A stretch of 64,000 nt of DNA from Rhodococcus sp. Leaf278 (lineage in GTDB: Bacteria; Actinomycetota; Actinomycetes; Mycobacteriales; Mycobacteriaceae), in the NCBI RefSeq assembly GCF_001426085.1, contig NZ_LMRR01000005.1, positions 1 to 64,000 of the forward strand. Reading direction: 5' to 3'. Positions within the stretch are counted from its first letter, which is position 1, and each line of letters starts with the position of its first letter. The notes beneath the pieces are model-generated. The model was not told the DNA's origin and searched no databases. It was given only the letters and a program-made list of their open reading frames with translations. A program made the translations under genes and the position numbers. Below, in pieces: positions 1 to 8,615 of this stretch.

Positions 1-152
1 CCACACCCCACACGATGTTCATTACGGCGCGGCCGCCGCACGCCAAGCTAGCCGCCAACACCATCTCGACACGTACTGGAGGGCCCACCCCGAACGATTC
101 CGGGCCCAACCCACCGCACCATCGTTACCAACACCGACCGGAATCAACATCC

Positions 153-169
153 ACCTGTCTCAGACAGGT
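153..169. promoter_or_regulatory. 17-bp palindrome, possible repressor operator
   Basis: The sequence ACCTGTCTCAGACAGGT has perfect 8-base arms around a single C. Arms of this size and spacing are usual for TetR- or GntR-family operators. A TTGACA hexamer begins at 169, overlapping the right arm, but no good -10 element was found at the expected distance. Its target gene is probably outside the window to the left. Confidence 0.4.
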
Positions 170-219
170 TGACAACTACCGAATAGCGAGGCGATCGGGC
201 ACGAATTCGCGCGCGGATG

Positions 220-239
220 GCAAACGCGCGCGCGTTTGC
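220..239. repeat. 20-bp perfect GC palindrome
   Basis: GCAAACGCGCGCGCGTTTGC is its own reverse complement. The same core, CAAACGCGCGCG, recurs in the gap at 9991-10072, which suggests a small dispersed intergenic element of this genome. It could also be an intrinsic hairpin; no T-run follows. Confidence 0.5.
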
Positions 240-388
240 GAGGACCGAGGCGGGGAGTCGGGGCGGGGAGTTGGTAGGCGAGGTCTGGGCGGCGAGAAAT
301 GAGCCGCCCGACCCCACGTGACCCCCGTCACGAACCGGTCAGCCGGTCGGTCGGAAAAGAATTCGAAATTATTTTCGCGAAAGCGCAT

Positions 389-404
389 GCGCAAGCGCTT
401 GTAT
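389..404. promoter_or_regulatory. LacI-family operator of the sugar operon
   Basis: A perfect 10-bp palindrome, CAAGCGCTTG (392-401), with a central CG, sits in GCGCAAGCGCTTGTAT. LacI-family operators typically centre on such a CG step. It lies about 65 bases upstream of the binding-protein start. The likely ligand is the LacI-type regulator encoded within the same operon at 4873-5895; that pairing is inferred. Confidence 0.6.
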
Positions 405-465
405 GCGCTTTAAGCTCCTGCAATCGAGCGACGCGACCGCGTGGCTAGGGGACAAGGGAGTCCAC

Positions 466-1464
466 ATGTTCAATCACCGTCGGAAGTCTGCGCTGACGAT
501 CGGCACCGCGCTCATGGCCGGTTCGCTGGTCTTGGGCCTGACCGCGTGCAGCAGCTCGGACTCGGACAGCGTCAAGGTCGGGCTCATCACCAAGACGGAT
601 TCCAACCCGTACTTCGTGAAGCTGCGCGAGGCCGCACAGGCGAAGGCGGATTCCAGCGGCGCCGAGCTGGTGGCTCTGGCCGGCGCGTTCGACGGTGACA
701 ACGAAGGACAGGTCGCAGCCATCGAGAACCTGGTGGGACAGGGCGTGAAGGGAATTCTGATCACCCCGAACTCCTCGACCGGAGTCCTGGACGCGATCAA
801 GAAGGCACGTGACGCCGGCGTTGTCGTCATCGCCCTCGACACCGCCACCGACCCCGAGGACGCGGTGGATGCCACGTTCGCGACCGACAACAAGGCGGCA
901 GGCGTCAGCCAGGGTGAGTGGGTCAAGGGCACGCTGGGCACCACCGCGCCCCAGGTCATCATGCTCGACGGCACCGCAGGCGGCACCGTGGACACATTCC
1001 GTCACGACGGCTTCCTCGAAGGAATGGGTCTGACCGACAGCTCGTCGGAGATCGTCGGCCAGGAGAACACCAACGGTGACCAGACCAAGGCGCAGACGGC
1101 CATGGAGAACCTGCTGCAGCGCGCTCCGGGCGTCAACGCGCTCTACACGATCAACGAGCCCGCCGCGGCGGGTGCCTACCAGGCGATTCAGTCCGCAGGC
1201 CGCGCCGATCAGATCACCATCGGCTCCATCGACGGCAGCTGCACCGGCATCGCGAACGTCAAGTCCGGAATCATCGGCGCAACGGTGCTGCAGTTCCCGG
1301 CGAAGATGGCCGAGCAGGGCGTCGACGCGGTCGTGAAGTTCGCGCAGGACGGCACCAAGCCCAGCGGATTCAACGACACCGGCTCGCAGCTCGTCACCGA
1401 CAAGCCGGTTGACGGCATCGAATCCCAGGACACCGCGTGGGGCGAAGCGAATTGCTGGGGCTGA
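466..1464 (+). CDS. Sugar ABC transporter substrate-binding lipoprotein (FrcB/RbsB-like)
   Basis: This is the 332-residue sugar-capturing subunit of a CUT2-class ABC importer. A lipoprotein signal with lipobox L-T-A-C puts the lipidated cysteine at residue 28. The rest is a periplasmic-binding-protein type 1 fold; segments such as LITKTDSNPYFVKL near the N terminus are typical of ribose/fructose binding proteins. The ATG at 466 is preferred over the in-frame ATG at 403 because a GGGAG ribosome site precedes it and the signal peptide starts there cleanly. It is followed by permease, ATPase, two kinases, a LacI regulator and an aldolase on the same strand. That order resembles the frcBCAK fructose locus of Sinorhizobium, so fructose is the favoured substrate, though ribose or another monosaccharide is not excluded. 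Confidence 0.9.
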   Translation: MFNHRRKSALTIGTALMAGSLVLGLTACSSSDSDSVKVGLITKTDSNPYFVKLREAAQAKADSSGAELVALAGAFDGDNEGQVAAIENLVGQGVKGILITPNSSTGVLDAIKKARDAGVVVIALDTATDPEDAVDATFATDNKAAGVSQGEWVKGTLGTTAPQVIMLDGTAGGTVDTFRHDGFLEGMGLTDSSSEIVGQENTNGDQTKAQTAMENLLQRAPGVNALYTINEPAAAGAYQAIQSAGRADQITIGSIDGSCTGIANVKSGIIGATVLQFPAKMAEQGVDAVVKFAQDGTKPSGFNDTGSQLVTDKPVDGIESQDTAWGEANCWG

Positions 1465-1498
1465 TCGCGAACTACCGGCGAACCCAGGGATTTGATTC

Positions 1499-2488
1499 GT
1501 GAGTACCGATACCGCTGCGCCTCCCAAGGCACCGAGCCGGTTCAACGTGGGGACCATCCTGCGTGAACCGCTGCTCGGGCCACTGGCCGCGCTCGTCATT
1601 GCCATCATCGTGTTCAGCTCGATTTCGAGCTCGTTCCTCAACCCGCAGAACGTTTCTCTGATTCTGCAGCAGTCGGTGGTCGTCGGCATTCTCGCCGTCG
1701 GCCAGACTCTGATCATTCTCACGTCGGGTATCGATCTGTCCATCGGCGCGGTCGCGGTGATGGGCACCATCGTGATGGCACAGTCGGCCGGGGCGAACGG
1801 CCCGGTCGTGGCGTTGGGTTCGACGCTCGCCGTGTGCGTTGCGTTCGGCGCCATCAACGGCGGATTGGTGACGATGCTGAGGCTGCCGCCGTTCATCGTC
1901 ACGCTCGGCACGTTCACGGCGATCCAAGCGGCCACCAGGCTGCTGGCCGGATCCGAGACCTATCAGGTTCCGAGCGGACCGCTGACACTGCTCGGCACCT
2001 CGTTCAAGATCGGTAGCTTCTCCACCACCTACGGCGTGGTGGTGATGCTGCTGGTGTACGCCGTGATGTGGTATGCCCTGTCCCAAACATCATGGGGCAG
2101 GCATATTTACGCGGTCGGCGGCAGTCCGCAGGCCTCGGACCGCTCCGGCATCAAGTCCGGTCGGGTGCTGTTCTCGGTGTACATCGTTACTGGTGTCATC
2201 GCAGCGATCGCGGCATGGGCAGCGCTCGGACGGATCCCCAACGCCGACCCGAACGCGTACCAGAACGCGAACCTCGAAACGATCACCGCGGTCGTGATCG
2301 GTGGAACCAGTCTGTTCGGTGGTCGAGGCACCGTGATCGGGACCCTCATCGGAACCCTGATCGTCGGTGTGCTGCGCAACGGGCTCACCCAGGCCGGCGT
2401 CGACAGCCTGTACCAGAACGTCGCGACCGGCATTCTTGTCATCGTCGCGGTGGCCGTCGATCAATTCGCACGTAGGAGGTCACAGTGA
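1499..2488 (+). CDS. Sugar ABC transporter permease (FrcC/RbsC-like)
   Basis: A 329-residue integral membrane protein of the branched-chain/monosaccharide permease family (BPD_transp_2), with about eight to ten hydrophobic segments. The family motif is visible as TSGIDLSIGAVAVMG in the first third and as GGTSLFGGRGTVIGTLIG near the C terminus. It forms the channel through which the sugar delivered by the upstream binding lipoprotein crosses the membrane. The start is GTG at 1499, preceded by AGGGA. Its end overlaps the ATPase start by four bases (GTGA), indicating coupled translation. Confidence 0.93.
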   Translation: MSTDTAAPPKAPSRFNVGTILREPLLGPLAALVIAIIVFSSISSSFLNPQNVSLILQQSVVVGILAVGQTLIILTSGIDLSIGAVAVMGTIVMAQSAGANGPVVALGSTLAVCVAFGAINGGLVTMLRLPPFIVTLGTFTAIQAATRLLAGSETYQVPSGPLTLLGTSFKIGSFSTTYGVVVMLLVYAVMWYALSQTSWGRHIYAVGGSPQASDRSGIKSGRVLFSVYIVTGVIAAIAAWAALGRIPNADPNAYQNANLETITAVVIGGTSLFGGRGTVIGTLIGTLIVGVLRNGLTQAGVDSLYQNVATGILVIVAVAVDQFARRRSQ

Positions 2489-3267
2489 GTGCCAACCTCG
2501 CTCTGGAAGCGCGTGGTCTGGTCAAGACCTACGGCAGCGTGACGGCAATCAACGGTGCGGATTTCGAGCTGCGTGCCGGTGAGGTGCTGGCGGTGATCGG
2601 CGACAACGGTGCCGGAAAGTCCAGTCTCATCAAGGCTTTGGCCGGAGCGGTCATTCCGGATTCAGGCGAGATTCTGATGAACGGCTCGCCGGTGTCGTTC
2701 AAGAACACGCGCGACGCACGCGCGGCCGGCATCGAGACGGTCTACCAGGACCTGGCTGTCATCCCGGCACTCGATATCGCGTCGAACGTCTATCTGGGCC
2801 GCGAGATCAAGCGTAAGGGCATCAGCGGCAGCATTTTTCGGCGTCTGGACATGCCGAGGATGCGTGAGGAGTCGTCGAAGCACCTGCAGGACCTGAAGAT
2901 CGGTATCAAGTCGGTCAACCAGGCTGTCGAGACGCTCTCCGGCGGTCAGCGTCAGGGCGTGGCCGTTGCGCGGGCAGCAGCATTCGGACGCGGAGTGATC
3001 ATCATGGACGAGCCGACGGCCGCACTCGGCGTTCGCGAATCGGGCATGGTGATCGACCTGATCCGAACCATTCGCGACCGCGGCATACCCGTGGTGCTCA
3101 TCAGCCACGACATGCCGCACGTGTTCGAGGTGGCCGATCGGATTCACATCCACCGCCTCGGCAAGCGCGCGGGCGTCGTCGATCCGAAGAACCGCACCAT
3201 GTCCGAGGTCGTTGCACTGATGACCGGTGCTGAGGAGCCGACCGACGATGAACGCGCCGGAGTCTGA
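2485..3267 (+). CDS. Sugar ABC transporter ATP-binding protein, single domain (FrcA-like)
   Basis: A 260-residue ATPase that powers the importer. It has one nucleotide-binding domain: Walker A GDNGAGKSS at about residues 39-47, signature LSGGQRQG, Walker B VIIMDEPTA and the H-loop VLISHDM. Many CUT2 ATPases (RbsA, XylG) carry two fused domains. The short single-domain form is what FrcA-type systems use, which supports the fructose assignment. It overlaps the permease by four bases and the following kinase gene by about 20 bases. Confidence 0.93.
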   Translation: MSANLALEARGLVKTYGSVTAINGADFELRAGEVLAVIGDNGAGKSSLIKALAGAVIPDSGEILMNGSPVSFKNTRDARAAGIETVYQDLAVIPALDIASNVYLGREIKRKGISGSIFRRLDMPRMREESSKHLQDLKIGIKSVNQAVETLSGGQRQGVAVARAAAFGRGVIIMDEPTAALGVRESGMVIDLIRTIRDRGIPVVLISHDMPHVFEVADRIHIHRLGKRAGVVDPKNRTMSEVVALMTGAEEPTDDERAGV

Positions 3268-4180
3268 AAACGATGCTCCGGTAGGAGTCTTCGTCGGACT
3301 GACGACACTCGACATCATCCATCGAGTGTCGTCCGCCCCGGCCCCGAACGAAAAGATCACGTCGAGTGCGCAGTTCGTCGCGGCGGGAGGTCCGGCCGCC
3401 AACGCGGCCGTCACCTTCGCCGCGCTCGGCGGCTCGGCGGTGCTCGTCACCGCACTCGGCGACGAGCCGGTGGCCGAGCTGATCAAAGCCGATCTGGCTG
3501 CGTACGGCGTCCGAGTGCTCGACGCGGCCCTCGGTACCAGTAGGTCGGTGCCGGTCTCGGCAGTGACGGTGATCGAATCGACCGGCGATCGGTCGGTCGT
3601 CTCGGCGGACGCCGTGCATTCCGAAGTTCCACCGCCGCAGGACCTCGAGACAGTAGTGGCCGGTGCCGATGTCGTTCTCGTCGACGGACATCACCCCCTG
3701 ATCGCCCGCGCCGCCGCCGAACATGCGGCGGCGCGGGTTACCACCTTGGTCGTCGACGCCGGTCGGTGGAAGCCGGTGATGAGCGAGCTGATTCCACATG
3801 TCACAGACATGGTGTGCTCGGCGGACTTTCGCACCCCCGGCACCTCCGACACGGCCGCCACGGCAGCGGAACTCGTCGGAGCGGGCGTGCGTACGGTCGT
3901 CACCACTCACGGCAGTGAGCCCGTCGAATGGTGGTCCGACGGTTCGTCGGGTTCGGTCGATGTGGAGCCGGTGACAGCGGTCGATACAGTGGGTGCCGGA
4001 GATGCGTTTCACGGTGCGTATGCCTACTACTCGACGCAGTCGTGCTCCCTGGCCGAACGCATCGACAGTTCGGCTCGCGTTGCGGCACTACGCTGCTCGA
4101 TGATCGGACCCAGGGCGTGGCTCGACGAACTTTCCGCTGACACACTTCACTACCCACGGACTCGGAAGCGACAACGGTGA
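3248..4180 (+). CDS. PfkB-family carbohydrate kinase
   Basis: A 310-residue cytoplasmic sugar kinase of the ribokinase/PfkB family. The C-terminal signature DTVGAGDAFHGAY (about residues 244-256) contains the catalytic Asp and the anion hole, and an N-terminal glycine pair (AAGGPAANAA) marks the sugar-binding lid. The ATG at 3248 is chosen because GAGGAG lies just upstream; a GTG at 3227 is possible. As part of the importer operon it presumably phosphorylates the incoming sugar. With an aldolase downstream, a fructose or fructose-phosphate substrate is plausible, but PfkB substrates cannot be read from sequence with confidence. Confidence 0.88.
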   Translation: MNAPESENDAPVGVFVGLTTLDIIHRVSSAPAPNEKITSSAQFVAAGGPAANAAVTFAALGGSAVLVTALGDEPVAELIKADLAAYGVRVLDAALGTSRSVPVSAVTVIESTGDRSVVSADAVHSEVPPPQDLETVVAGADVVLVDGHHPLIARAAAEHAAARVTTLVVDAGRWKPVMSELIPHVTDMVCSADFRTPGTSDTAATAAELVGAGVRTVVTTHGSEPVEWWSDGSSGSVDVEPVTAVDTVGAGDAFHGAYAYYSTQSCSLAERIDSSARVAALRCSMIGPRAWLDELSADTLHYPRTRKRQR

Positions 4181-4827
4181 GCACTGATCAGGATGTACAG
4201 AGAGCGACCCTCGGCGAGCTCGTGGAGCTGGCCGGGCAACTCGCCGTCGCCGGAGAACGGCGCATACTCGGCCTGACCGGCGCGCCCGGAGCGGGAAAGT
4301 CCACGGTGGCACAGCAACTCGTCGATGCGCTCGGTCCGGAGCTGGCGGTACTGGTTCCGATGGACGGATTCCACCTGGCCAACGAGGTGTTGATCGACCT
4401 GGGCCGGCTCGATCGTAAGGGTGCCCACGATACGTTCGACGACGGTGGATACGCGCGACTGATCGCGGCGATTCACGACCAGAAACCCGGTGATCCCATC
4501 GTCTACGCACCGAGGTTCAGGCGCGAGATCGAGGAGTCCATCGGTTCGGCGATCCCGGTTCCGTCGACTGTTCCGTTGGTGGTCACCGAGGGCAACTATC
4601 TGCTGATGGAGTCCGACGCGTGGCCTGCTGCACGGTCGATGATCGACGAGGTCTGGTTTCTCGCTCCGCACACACGGGTTCGGCACGAGCGCCTGGTTGC
4701 CCGGCACGAGGCTTACGGCAAGTCGCACGAGGACGCGGAGTTCTGGGCACTGGGCTCGGACGAGCGCAACGCCGAACTGATCGGATCGACCGCAGGCCGC
4801 GCCGACCGAATCCTGCGCCTGACGTGA
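4177..4827 (+). CDS. P-loop nucleoside/sugar kinase-like protein (FrcK-like)
   Basis: A 216-residue kinase of the uridine kinase/pantothenate kinase-like P-loop group. The Walker A motif GAPGAGKST spans residues 35-43, followed by VPMDGFHL, typical of this group, and an Arg-rich lid near RFRREIE. Its start overlaps the PfkB stop by four bases (GTGA). A similar P-loop kinase, FrcK, ends the Sinorhizobium frc operon. Having two unrelated kinases in one sugar operon suggests consecutive phosphorylation steps or two substrates; the exact reaction is unknown. Confidence 0.8.
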   Translation: MSTDQDVQRATLGELVELAGQLAVAGERRILGLTGAPGAGKSTVAQQLVDALGPELAVLVPMDGFHLANEVLIDLGRLDRKGAHDTFDDGGYARLIAAIHDQKPGDPIVYAPRFRREIEESIGSAIPVPSTVPLVVTEGNYLLMESDAWPAARSMIDEVWFLAPHTRVRHERLVARHEAYGKSHEDAEFWALGSDERNAELIGSTAGRADRILRLT

Positions 4828-4872
4828 CGATTCGGCAGAGCCACGAGTCACGCCAGTACCGGGCCGACTGAC

Positions 4873-5895
4873 ATGCCCACGATGGACGATGTCGCCCGCA
4901 TCGCCGGAGTATCGGTGTCGACGGTCTCGCACGTCCTCAACGGCACCCGAAACGTCAACCCGACCACCCGCCAGCGCGTCGACGCGGCAATTGTCGAGAT
5001 CGGGTACCGACGCAACGTTGTTGCCCGCTCGCTCGCCGCGGGACGGACCAACACGGTAGGTCTCTCGATAGCGGCGTTGACCAACCCGTATTTCGGCAGC
5101 CTGGTGCACGCTGTCGAGCGACGACTGTCGGAGGCCGGATACGTGTTGATTCTCGGTGATTCGCACGACGAGCCGGTGTCCGAGCGGAGAGTGACCGATT
5201 CACTGTTGGACCGTCAGGTCGACGGGATGCTTCTCGCGCCGTCGGCCGGATCGGAGTCTTCGGCCATTCCGGAGATTGTGCGCAGTGGCACCCCGCTGGT
5301 CCTGATCGACCGCATGCTCGATCTTCCCTGCGATCAGGTGGGTCCGGAGAACGACGCATCGGCCTACGAACTCACTGCCCACCTTCTCGATGCGGGCCAT
5401 CGGCGCATCGCCATCGTCCGCGGAATCGAGGGAATCTCCTCGACCACAGAACGATTCGATGGTTATGCTCGCGCGCTCGCCGATCGAGGGATCGAACTCG
5501 ATCCTGCCTTGGTTCTCGACGGTCGGTCGAACGTGGAGGTGGCCGAGTCTGCTGTGCGAGAGCTGATGTCGAGTCCTTACCATCCATCGGCACTGGTGTC
5601 GATGAACAACTCGATGACCATCGGATCGTTGAAAGCAGTTCGTGGACTGGGTATGTCGATACCGGCCGACTTGGCGTTCGTCTGTTACGACGATTTCGAG
5701 TGGTCGGATCTGTTCGAGCCTCGCCTGACGGCTGCGGCACAGGATGTGCAGACGATCGGCAGAACCGCGGCCGATCTACTTCTCGGACGTATCGAGGGTC
5801 GCGACGACGCGCCCCGATCCATCCGTGTACCGACCACCTTCGCTCACCGAAATTCCTGTGGCTGCAGTTCGACACCAGCCCCATCCGAAAGATAG
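4873..5895 (+). CDS. LacI-family transcriptional regulator of the sugar operon
   Basis: A 340-residue repressor-type protein. An N-terminal LacI helix-turn-helix (DDVARIAGVSVSTVSHVLNG, residues 5-24) is followed by a periplasmic-binding-like effector domain. It lies inside the operon, 45 bases after the P-loop kinase and 8 bases before the aldolase, so it is probably autoregulated through the palindromic operator at 389-404. The inducer is likely the transported sugar or a phosphorylated product. An ATG three codons further in is an alternative start. Confidence 0.92.
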   Translation: MPTMDDVARIAGVSVSTVSHVLNGTRNVNPTTRQRVDAAIVEIGYRRNVVARSLAAGRTNTVGLSIAALTNPYFGSLVHAVERRLSEAGYVLILGDSHDEPVSERRVTDSLLDRQVDGMLLAPSAGSESSAIPEIVRSGTPLVLIDRMLDLPCDQVGPENDASAYELTAHLLDAGHRRIAIVRGIEGISSTTERFDGYARALADRGIELDPALVLDGRSNVEVAESAVRELMSSPYHPSALVSMNNSMTIGSLKAVRGLGMSIPADLAFVCYDDFEWSDLFEPRLTAAAQDVQTIGRTAADLLLGRIEGRDDAPRSIRVPTTFAHRNSCGCSSTPAPSER

Positions 5896-5903
5896 GACAG
5901 CTC

Positions 5904-6926
5904 ATGCCCATTGCCAGTCCGGACCAGTACACGGCCATGCTCGACCGTGCGAAGGAAGGCGGGTTCGCATACCCGTCGATCAATGTCACCGGCTCGCAGA
6001 CGCTCAACGCAGCGCTGCAGGGGTTCGCCGAGGCCGAGAGCGACGGCATCATCCAGGTCTCCGTCGGCACCGCGCTGTATCTCTCCGGCAACGCCGTACA
6101 GAATCGCTTCGCCGGTTCCAAGGCGCTCGCCCAGTACGCCCACGAAGTGGCACAACACTATTCGATTTCGGTGGCGCTGCACACCGATCACTGCCCCGCC
6201 GAGAATCTGGACGACTGGGTGCGGCCGCTGCTGGCAGACGCGATCGACCGCCGTGGACGTGGACTCGACCCGCTGTACCAATCGCACATGTGGGACGGTT
6301 CGGCGGTGCCGCTCGACGAGAATCTGCGTGTCGCTCGGGAATTGCTCGATCTGTCGGTGCAGGCCAACACGATCCTCGAAATCGAGGTGGGCGTGATCGG
6401 CGGCGAGGAGGACGGAGTCTCACACGAGATCAACGAACAGTTGTACTCGACCGTCGACGATGCCCGGGCCACGATCGCCGCGCTCGGCGCGGGGGAGCGA
6501 GGTCGCTACATGACTGCCCTGACCTTCGGTAATGTGCACGGGGTCTACAACCCGGAATCGGTGCACCTACGGCCCGAGATTCTTGCCGAGATCCAGTCCG
6601 TCGTCGGAGCCGAGACCGGTAAGGAGAACCCGTTCGATCTGGTGTTCCACGGTGGATCGGGCTCCAGCGCAGAAGATATCGCCTCCGCAGTGGCAAGCGG
6701 AGTGATCAAGATGAACATCGACACCGACACCCAATACGCCTTCACCCGATCCATCGCGGGGCACATGTTGAGCAAGTACGACCAGGTCCTCAAGGTCGAC
6801 GGCGAATACGGCAACAAGAAGGCCTACGACCCCCGATCGTGGGGCAAACCGGCCGAGACGGCGATGGCGGCGAGAGTGGTCGAGGCGACGCAGATGCTCG
6901 GTTCGGCAGGCCGCACGATGCGCTGA
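5904..6926 (+). CDS. fba: Class II fructose-bisphosphate aldolase
   Basis: A 340-residue zinc-dependent aldolase that splits fructose 1,6-bisphosphate (or a related ketose bisphosphate) into two triose phosphates. ALHTDHCP at about residues 91-98 carries the catalytic Asp and a zinc-binding His; NVHGVY and FHGGSGSS supply further metal and phosphate contacts. It is the last gene of the importer operon, 8 bases after the LacI gene, so it likely feeds the imported sugar into glycolysis. This may be a second, inducible aldolase beside a housekeeping copy elsewhere. The ATG at 5904 has GGACAG upstream and gives the normal family N terminus. Confidence 0.93.
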   Translation: MPIASPDQYTAMLDRAKEGGFAYPSINVTGSQTLNAALQGFAEAESDGIIQVSVGTALYLSGNAVQNRFAGSKALAQYAHEVAQHYSISVALHTDHCPAENLDDWVRPLLADAIDRRGRGLDPLYQSHMWDGSAVPLDENLRVARELLDLSVQANTILEIEVGVIGGEEDGVSHEINEQLYSTVDDARATIAALGAGERGRYMTALTFGNVHGVYNPESVHLRPEILAEIQSVVGAETGKENPFDLVFHGGSGSSAEDIASAVASGVIKMNIDTDTQYAFTRSIAGHMLSKYDQVLKVDGEYGNKKAYDPRSWGKPAETAMAARVVEATQMLGSAGRTMR

Positions 6927-7021
6927 GAATTTTTTCTCGCGAACATGTCGAATTCTGCGGACCGGTTACGTCCCAGGGTCGAATGCAGAAAGAATGGCTG
7001 CATCCGACGCTAGGAGACATC

Positions 7022-7429
7022 ATGGCCAAGTACCTCATGCTCAAGCACTACCGCGGAGCCCCCGAGCCTGCCGACTGGATCCCGATGGATCGGTGGACTC
7101 CGGCCGAGGTGCGCGACCACATCCAGTTCATGCAGGACTTCGCCGCCGAGTTGGAGAAGACCGGCGAATTCGTCGATGCGCAGGCTCTGGCCCCTGAGGG
7201 AACGTGGGTGCGCTCGGACGGGGAGGGAAAGCCTCCGGTCACCGACGGTCCGTTCGCGGAGACGAAGGACCTCATCGCAGGGTGGATGGTGATCGACGTC
7301 GACTCGTACGATCGTGCACTCGAGCTGGCCGGGCAGTTGTCGGCAGCGCCCGGCGCCGGTGGGAAGCCGATCGACGAGTGGCTCGAGCTGCGTCCGTTCA
7401 TGGAGGCTCCTCCCACGATCGCCGACTGA
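7022..7429 (+). CDS. DGPF-domain (YCII-related) protein
   Basis: A 135-residue small cytoplasmic protein of the YCII/DGPF family; the defining motif is visible as TDGPFAETKD at about residues 78-87. Its biochemical role is not established. Members are characteristically encoded next to ECF42-type sigma factors, as here: the sigma gene starts 8 bases downstream. The ATG at 7022 has GGAGA in front of it. A role as partner or accessory of that sigma factor is inferred from the conserved pairing. Confidence 0.85.
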   Translation: MAKYLMLKHYRGAPEPADWIPMDRWTPAEVRDHIQFMQDFAAELEKTGEFVDAQALAPEGTWVRSDGEGKPPVTDGPFAETKDLIAGWMVIDVDSYDRALELAGQLSAAPGAGGKPIDEWLELRPFMEAPPTIAD

Positions 7430-7437
7430 CGTTCATC

Positions 7438-8595
7438 ATGGATCCCGGAGTGCTGCGGGCACTGACGCCCGCAGTGATCGGCGTCCTCGTCCATCGCGGA
7501 GCGGACTTCGCGTCGGCCGAGGACGCCGTCCAGGAGGCCCTGGTGCAGGCAACCTCGACGTGGGCTCTCTCGACCGGGTCAGCTGACGCGCCGGCCGACC
7601 CGAAGGGGTGGCTCGTCACCGTGGCCTGGCGAAAATTTCTCGATGCACAGCGCTCGGAGAAGGCGCGTCGGGATCGTGAGGATCGACTGGCGGCGCAGCC
7701 GGAACCGGAGTTCGTGGGTGGCGTCGACGACACGCTGCAGTTGTTCTTCCTGTGTGCACATCCGACGCTGACGCCGACGGCAGCGGTGGCACTGACCCTG
7801 CGTGCCGTCGGCGGATTGACCACTCGGCAGATCGCGCAGGCGTATTTGGTGCCCGAAAAGACCATGGCACAGCGCATCAGCCGAGCAAAACGTGCGGTGC
7901 GTGATGTGCGCTTCGATGCGCCGGGCGATCCGATCACGGTACGGCGGGTGCTGTATCTCGTGTTCAACGAGGGGTACACCGGAGATGTCGACCTCGCCGC
8001 GGAGGCGATCCGGTTGGCTCGGCAGCTGTCGACGCTGTCCGACGACGAGGAGACGGCGGGTCTGGTGGCGCTCATGGTGCTGCACCACGCGCGCCGTTCG
8101 GCAAGAACCGGATCCGACGGACAGCTCGTGCCTCTGGCCGAACAGGACCGATCCCGTTGGGACACAGCCCTGATCGCGGAGGGCGTGCAGATTCTTCAGG
8201 CGGCGCTGGCCCGCGATCGGTTGGGAGAGTTTCAGGCTCAGGCGGCGATCGCTGCCCTGCACGCCGACGCGATGCGAGTCGAGGAGACGGACTGGGTGCA
8301 GATAGTCGAGTGGTACGACGAGTTGCTCGCCCTCACCGGGAGCCCCGTCGTGCAGCTCAATCGCGCGGTGGCCGTCGGGGAGGCCGACGGCCCCGCCGCG
8401 GGGCTCGCGGCCTTGGCCGAGGTCGATTCCACGGTCCCGAGGCACACTGCGGCGGCCGCGCATCTGCACGAGAAGGCGGGTGACCTCACGCAGGCCGCAG
8501 AGCTGTACGCCCGAGCGGCACAGTCGGCTTCCTCGCTTCCCGAGCGGCACCATCTGACGCTGCAGGCGGCTCGGATCCGTGCTCGGAATCCGTGA
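7438..8595 (+). CDS. ECF42-type RNA polymerase sigma factor
   Basis: A 385-residue extracytoplasmic-function sigma factor, much longer than the usual 170-200. The N-terminal half carries sigma region 2 (FASAEDAVQEALVQA) and region 4 (GLTTRQIAQAYLV, then QRISRAKRAV). The C-terminal 200 residues are alanine-rich helical repeats of the TPR-like extension typical of the ECF42 group. Such factors have no classical anti-sigma; the extension is thought to control activity. The ATG at 7438 follows the DGPF stop by 8 bases, so the two genes form an operon. Confidence 0.88.
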   Translation: MDPGVLRALTPAVIGVLVHRGADFASAEDAVQEALVQATSTWALSTGSADAPADPKGWLVTVAWRKFLDAQRSEKARRDREDRLAAQPEPEFVGGVDDTLQLFFLCAHPTLTPTAAVALTLRAVGGLTTRQIAQAYLVPEKTMAQRISRAKRAVRDVRFDAPGDPITVRRVLYLVFNEGYTGDVDLAAEAIRLARQLSTLSDDEETAGLVALMVLHHARRSARTGSDGQLVPLAEQDRSRWDTALIAEGVQILQAALARDRLGEFQAQAAIAALHADAMRVEETDWVQIVEWYDELLALTGSPVVQLNRAVAVGEADGPAAGLAALAEVDSTVPRHTAAAAHLHEKAGDLTQAAELYARAAQSASSLPERHHLTLQAARIRARNP

Positions 8596-8615
8596 CGGTC
8601 CCGACCAAGCGTACG

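Larger units (their letters stand above)
1..465. other. Control region without a supported gene
   Basis: No convincing gene is seen here. Short open frames exist on both strands, but none has a ribosome-binding site or a recognisable domain. A minus-strand ATG at base 22 could open a gene running off the left edge, but only seven codons are visible. The stretch contains a perfect palindrome at 153-169, a GC-rich palindrome at 220-239 and a LacI-type operator at 389-404. It is best read as the control region between an off-window gene and the sugar operon that begins at 466. Confidence 0.6.

Noticed and set aside
1-394. Short frames at the window start as genes
   Set aside because: They lack ribosome sites and domains and overlap palindromic control elements.
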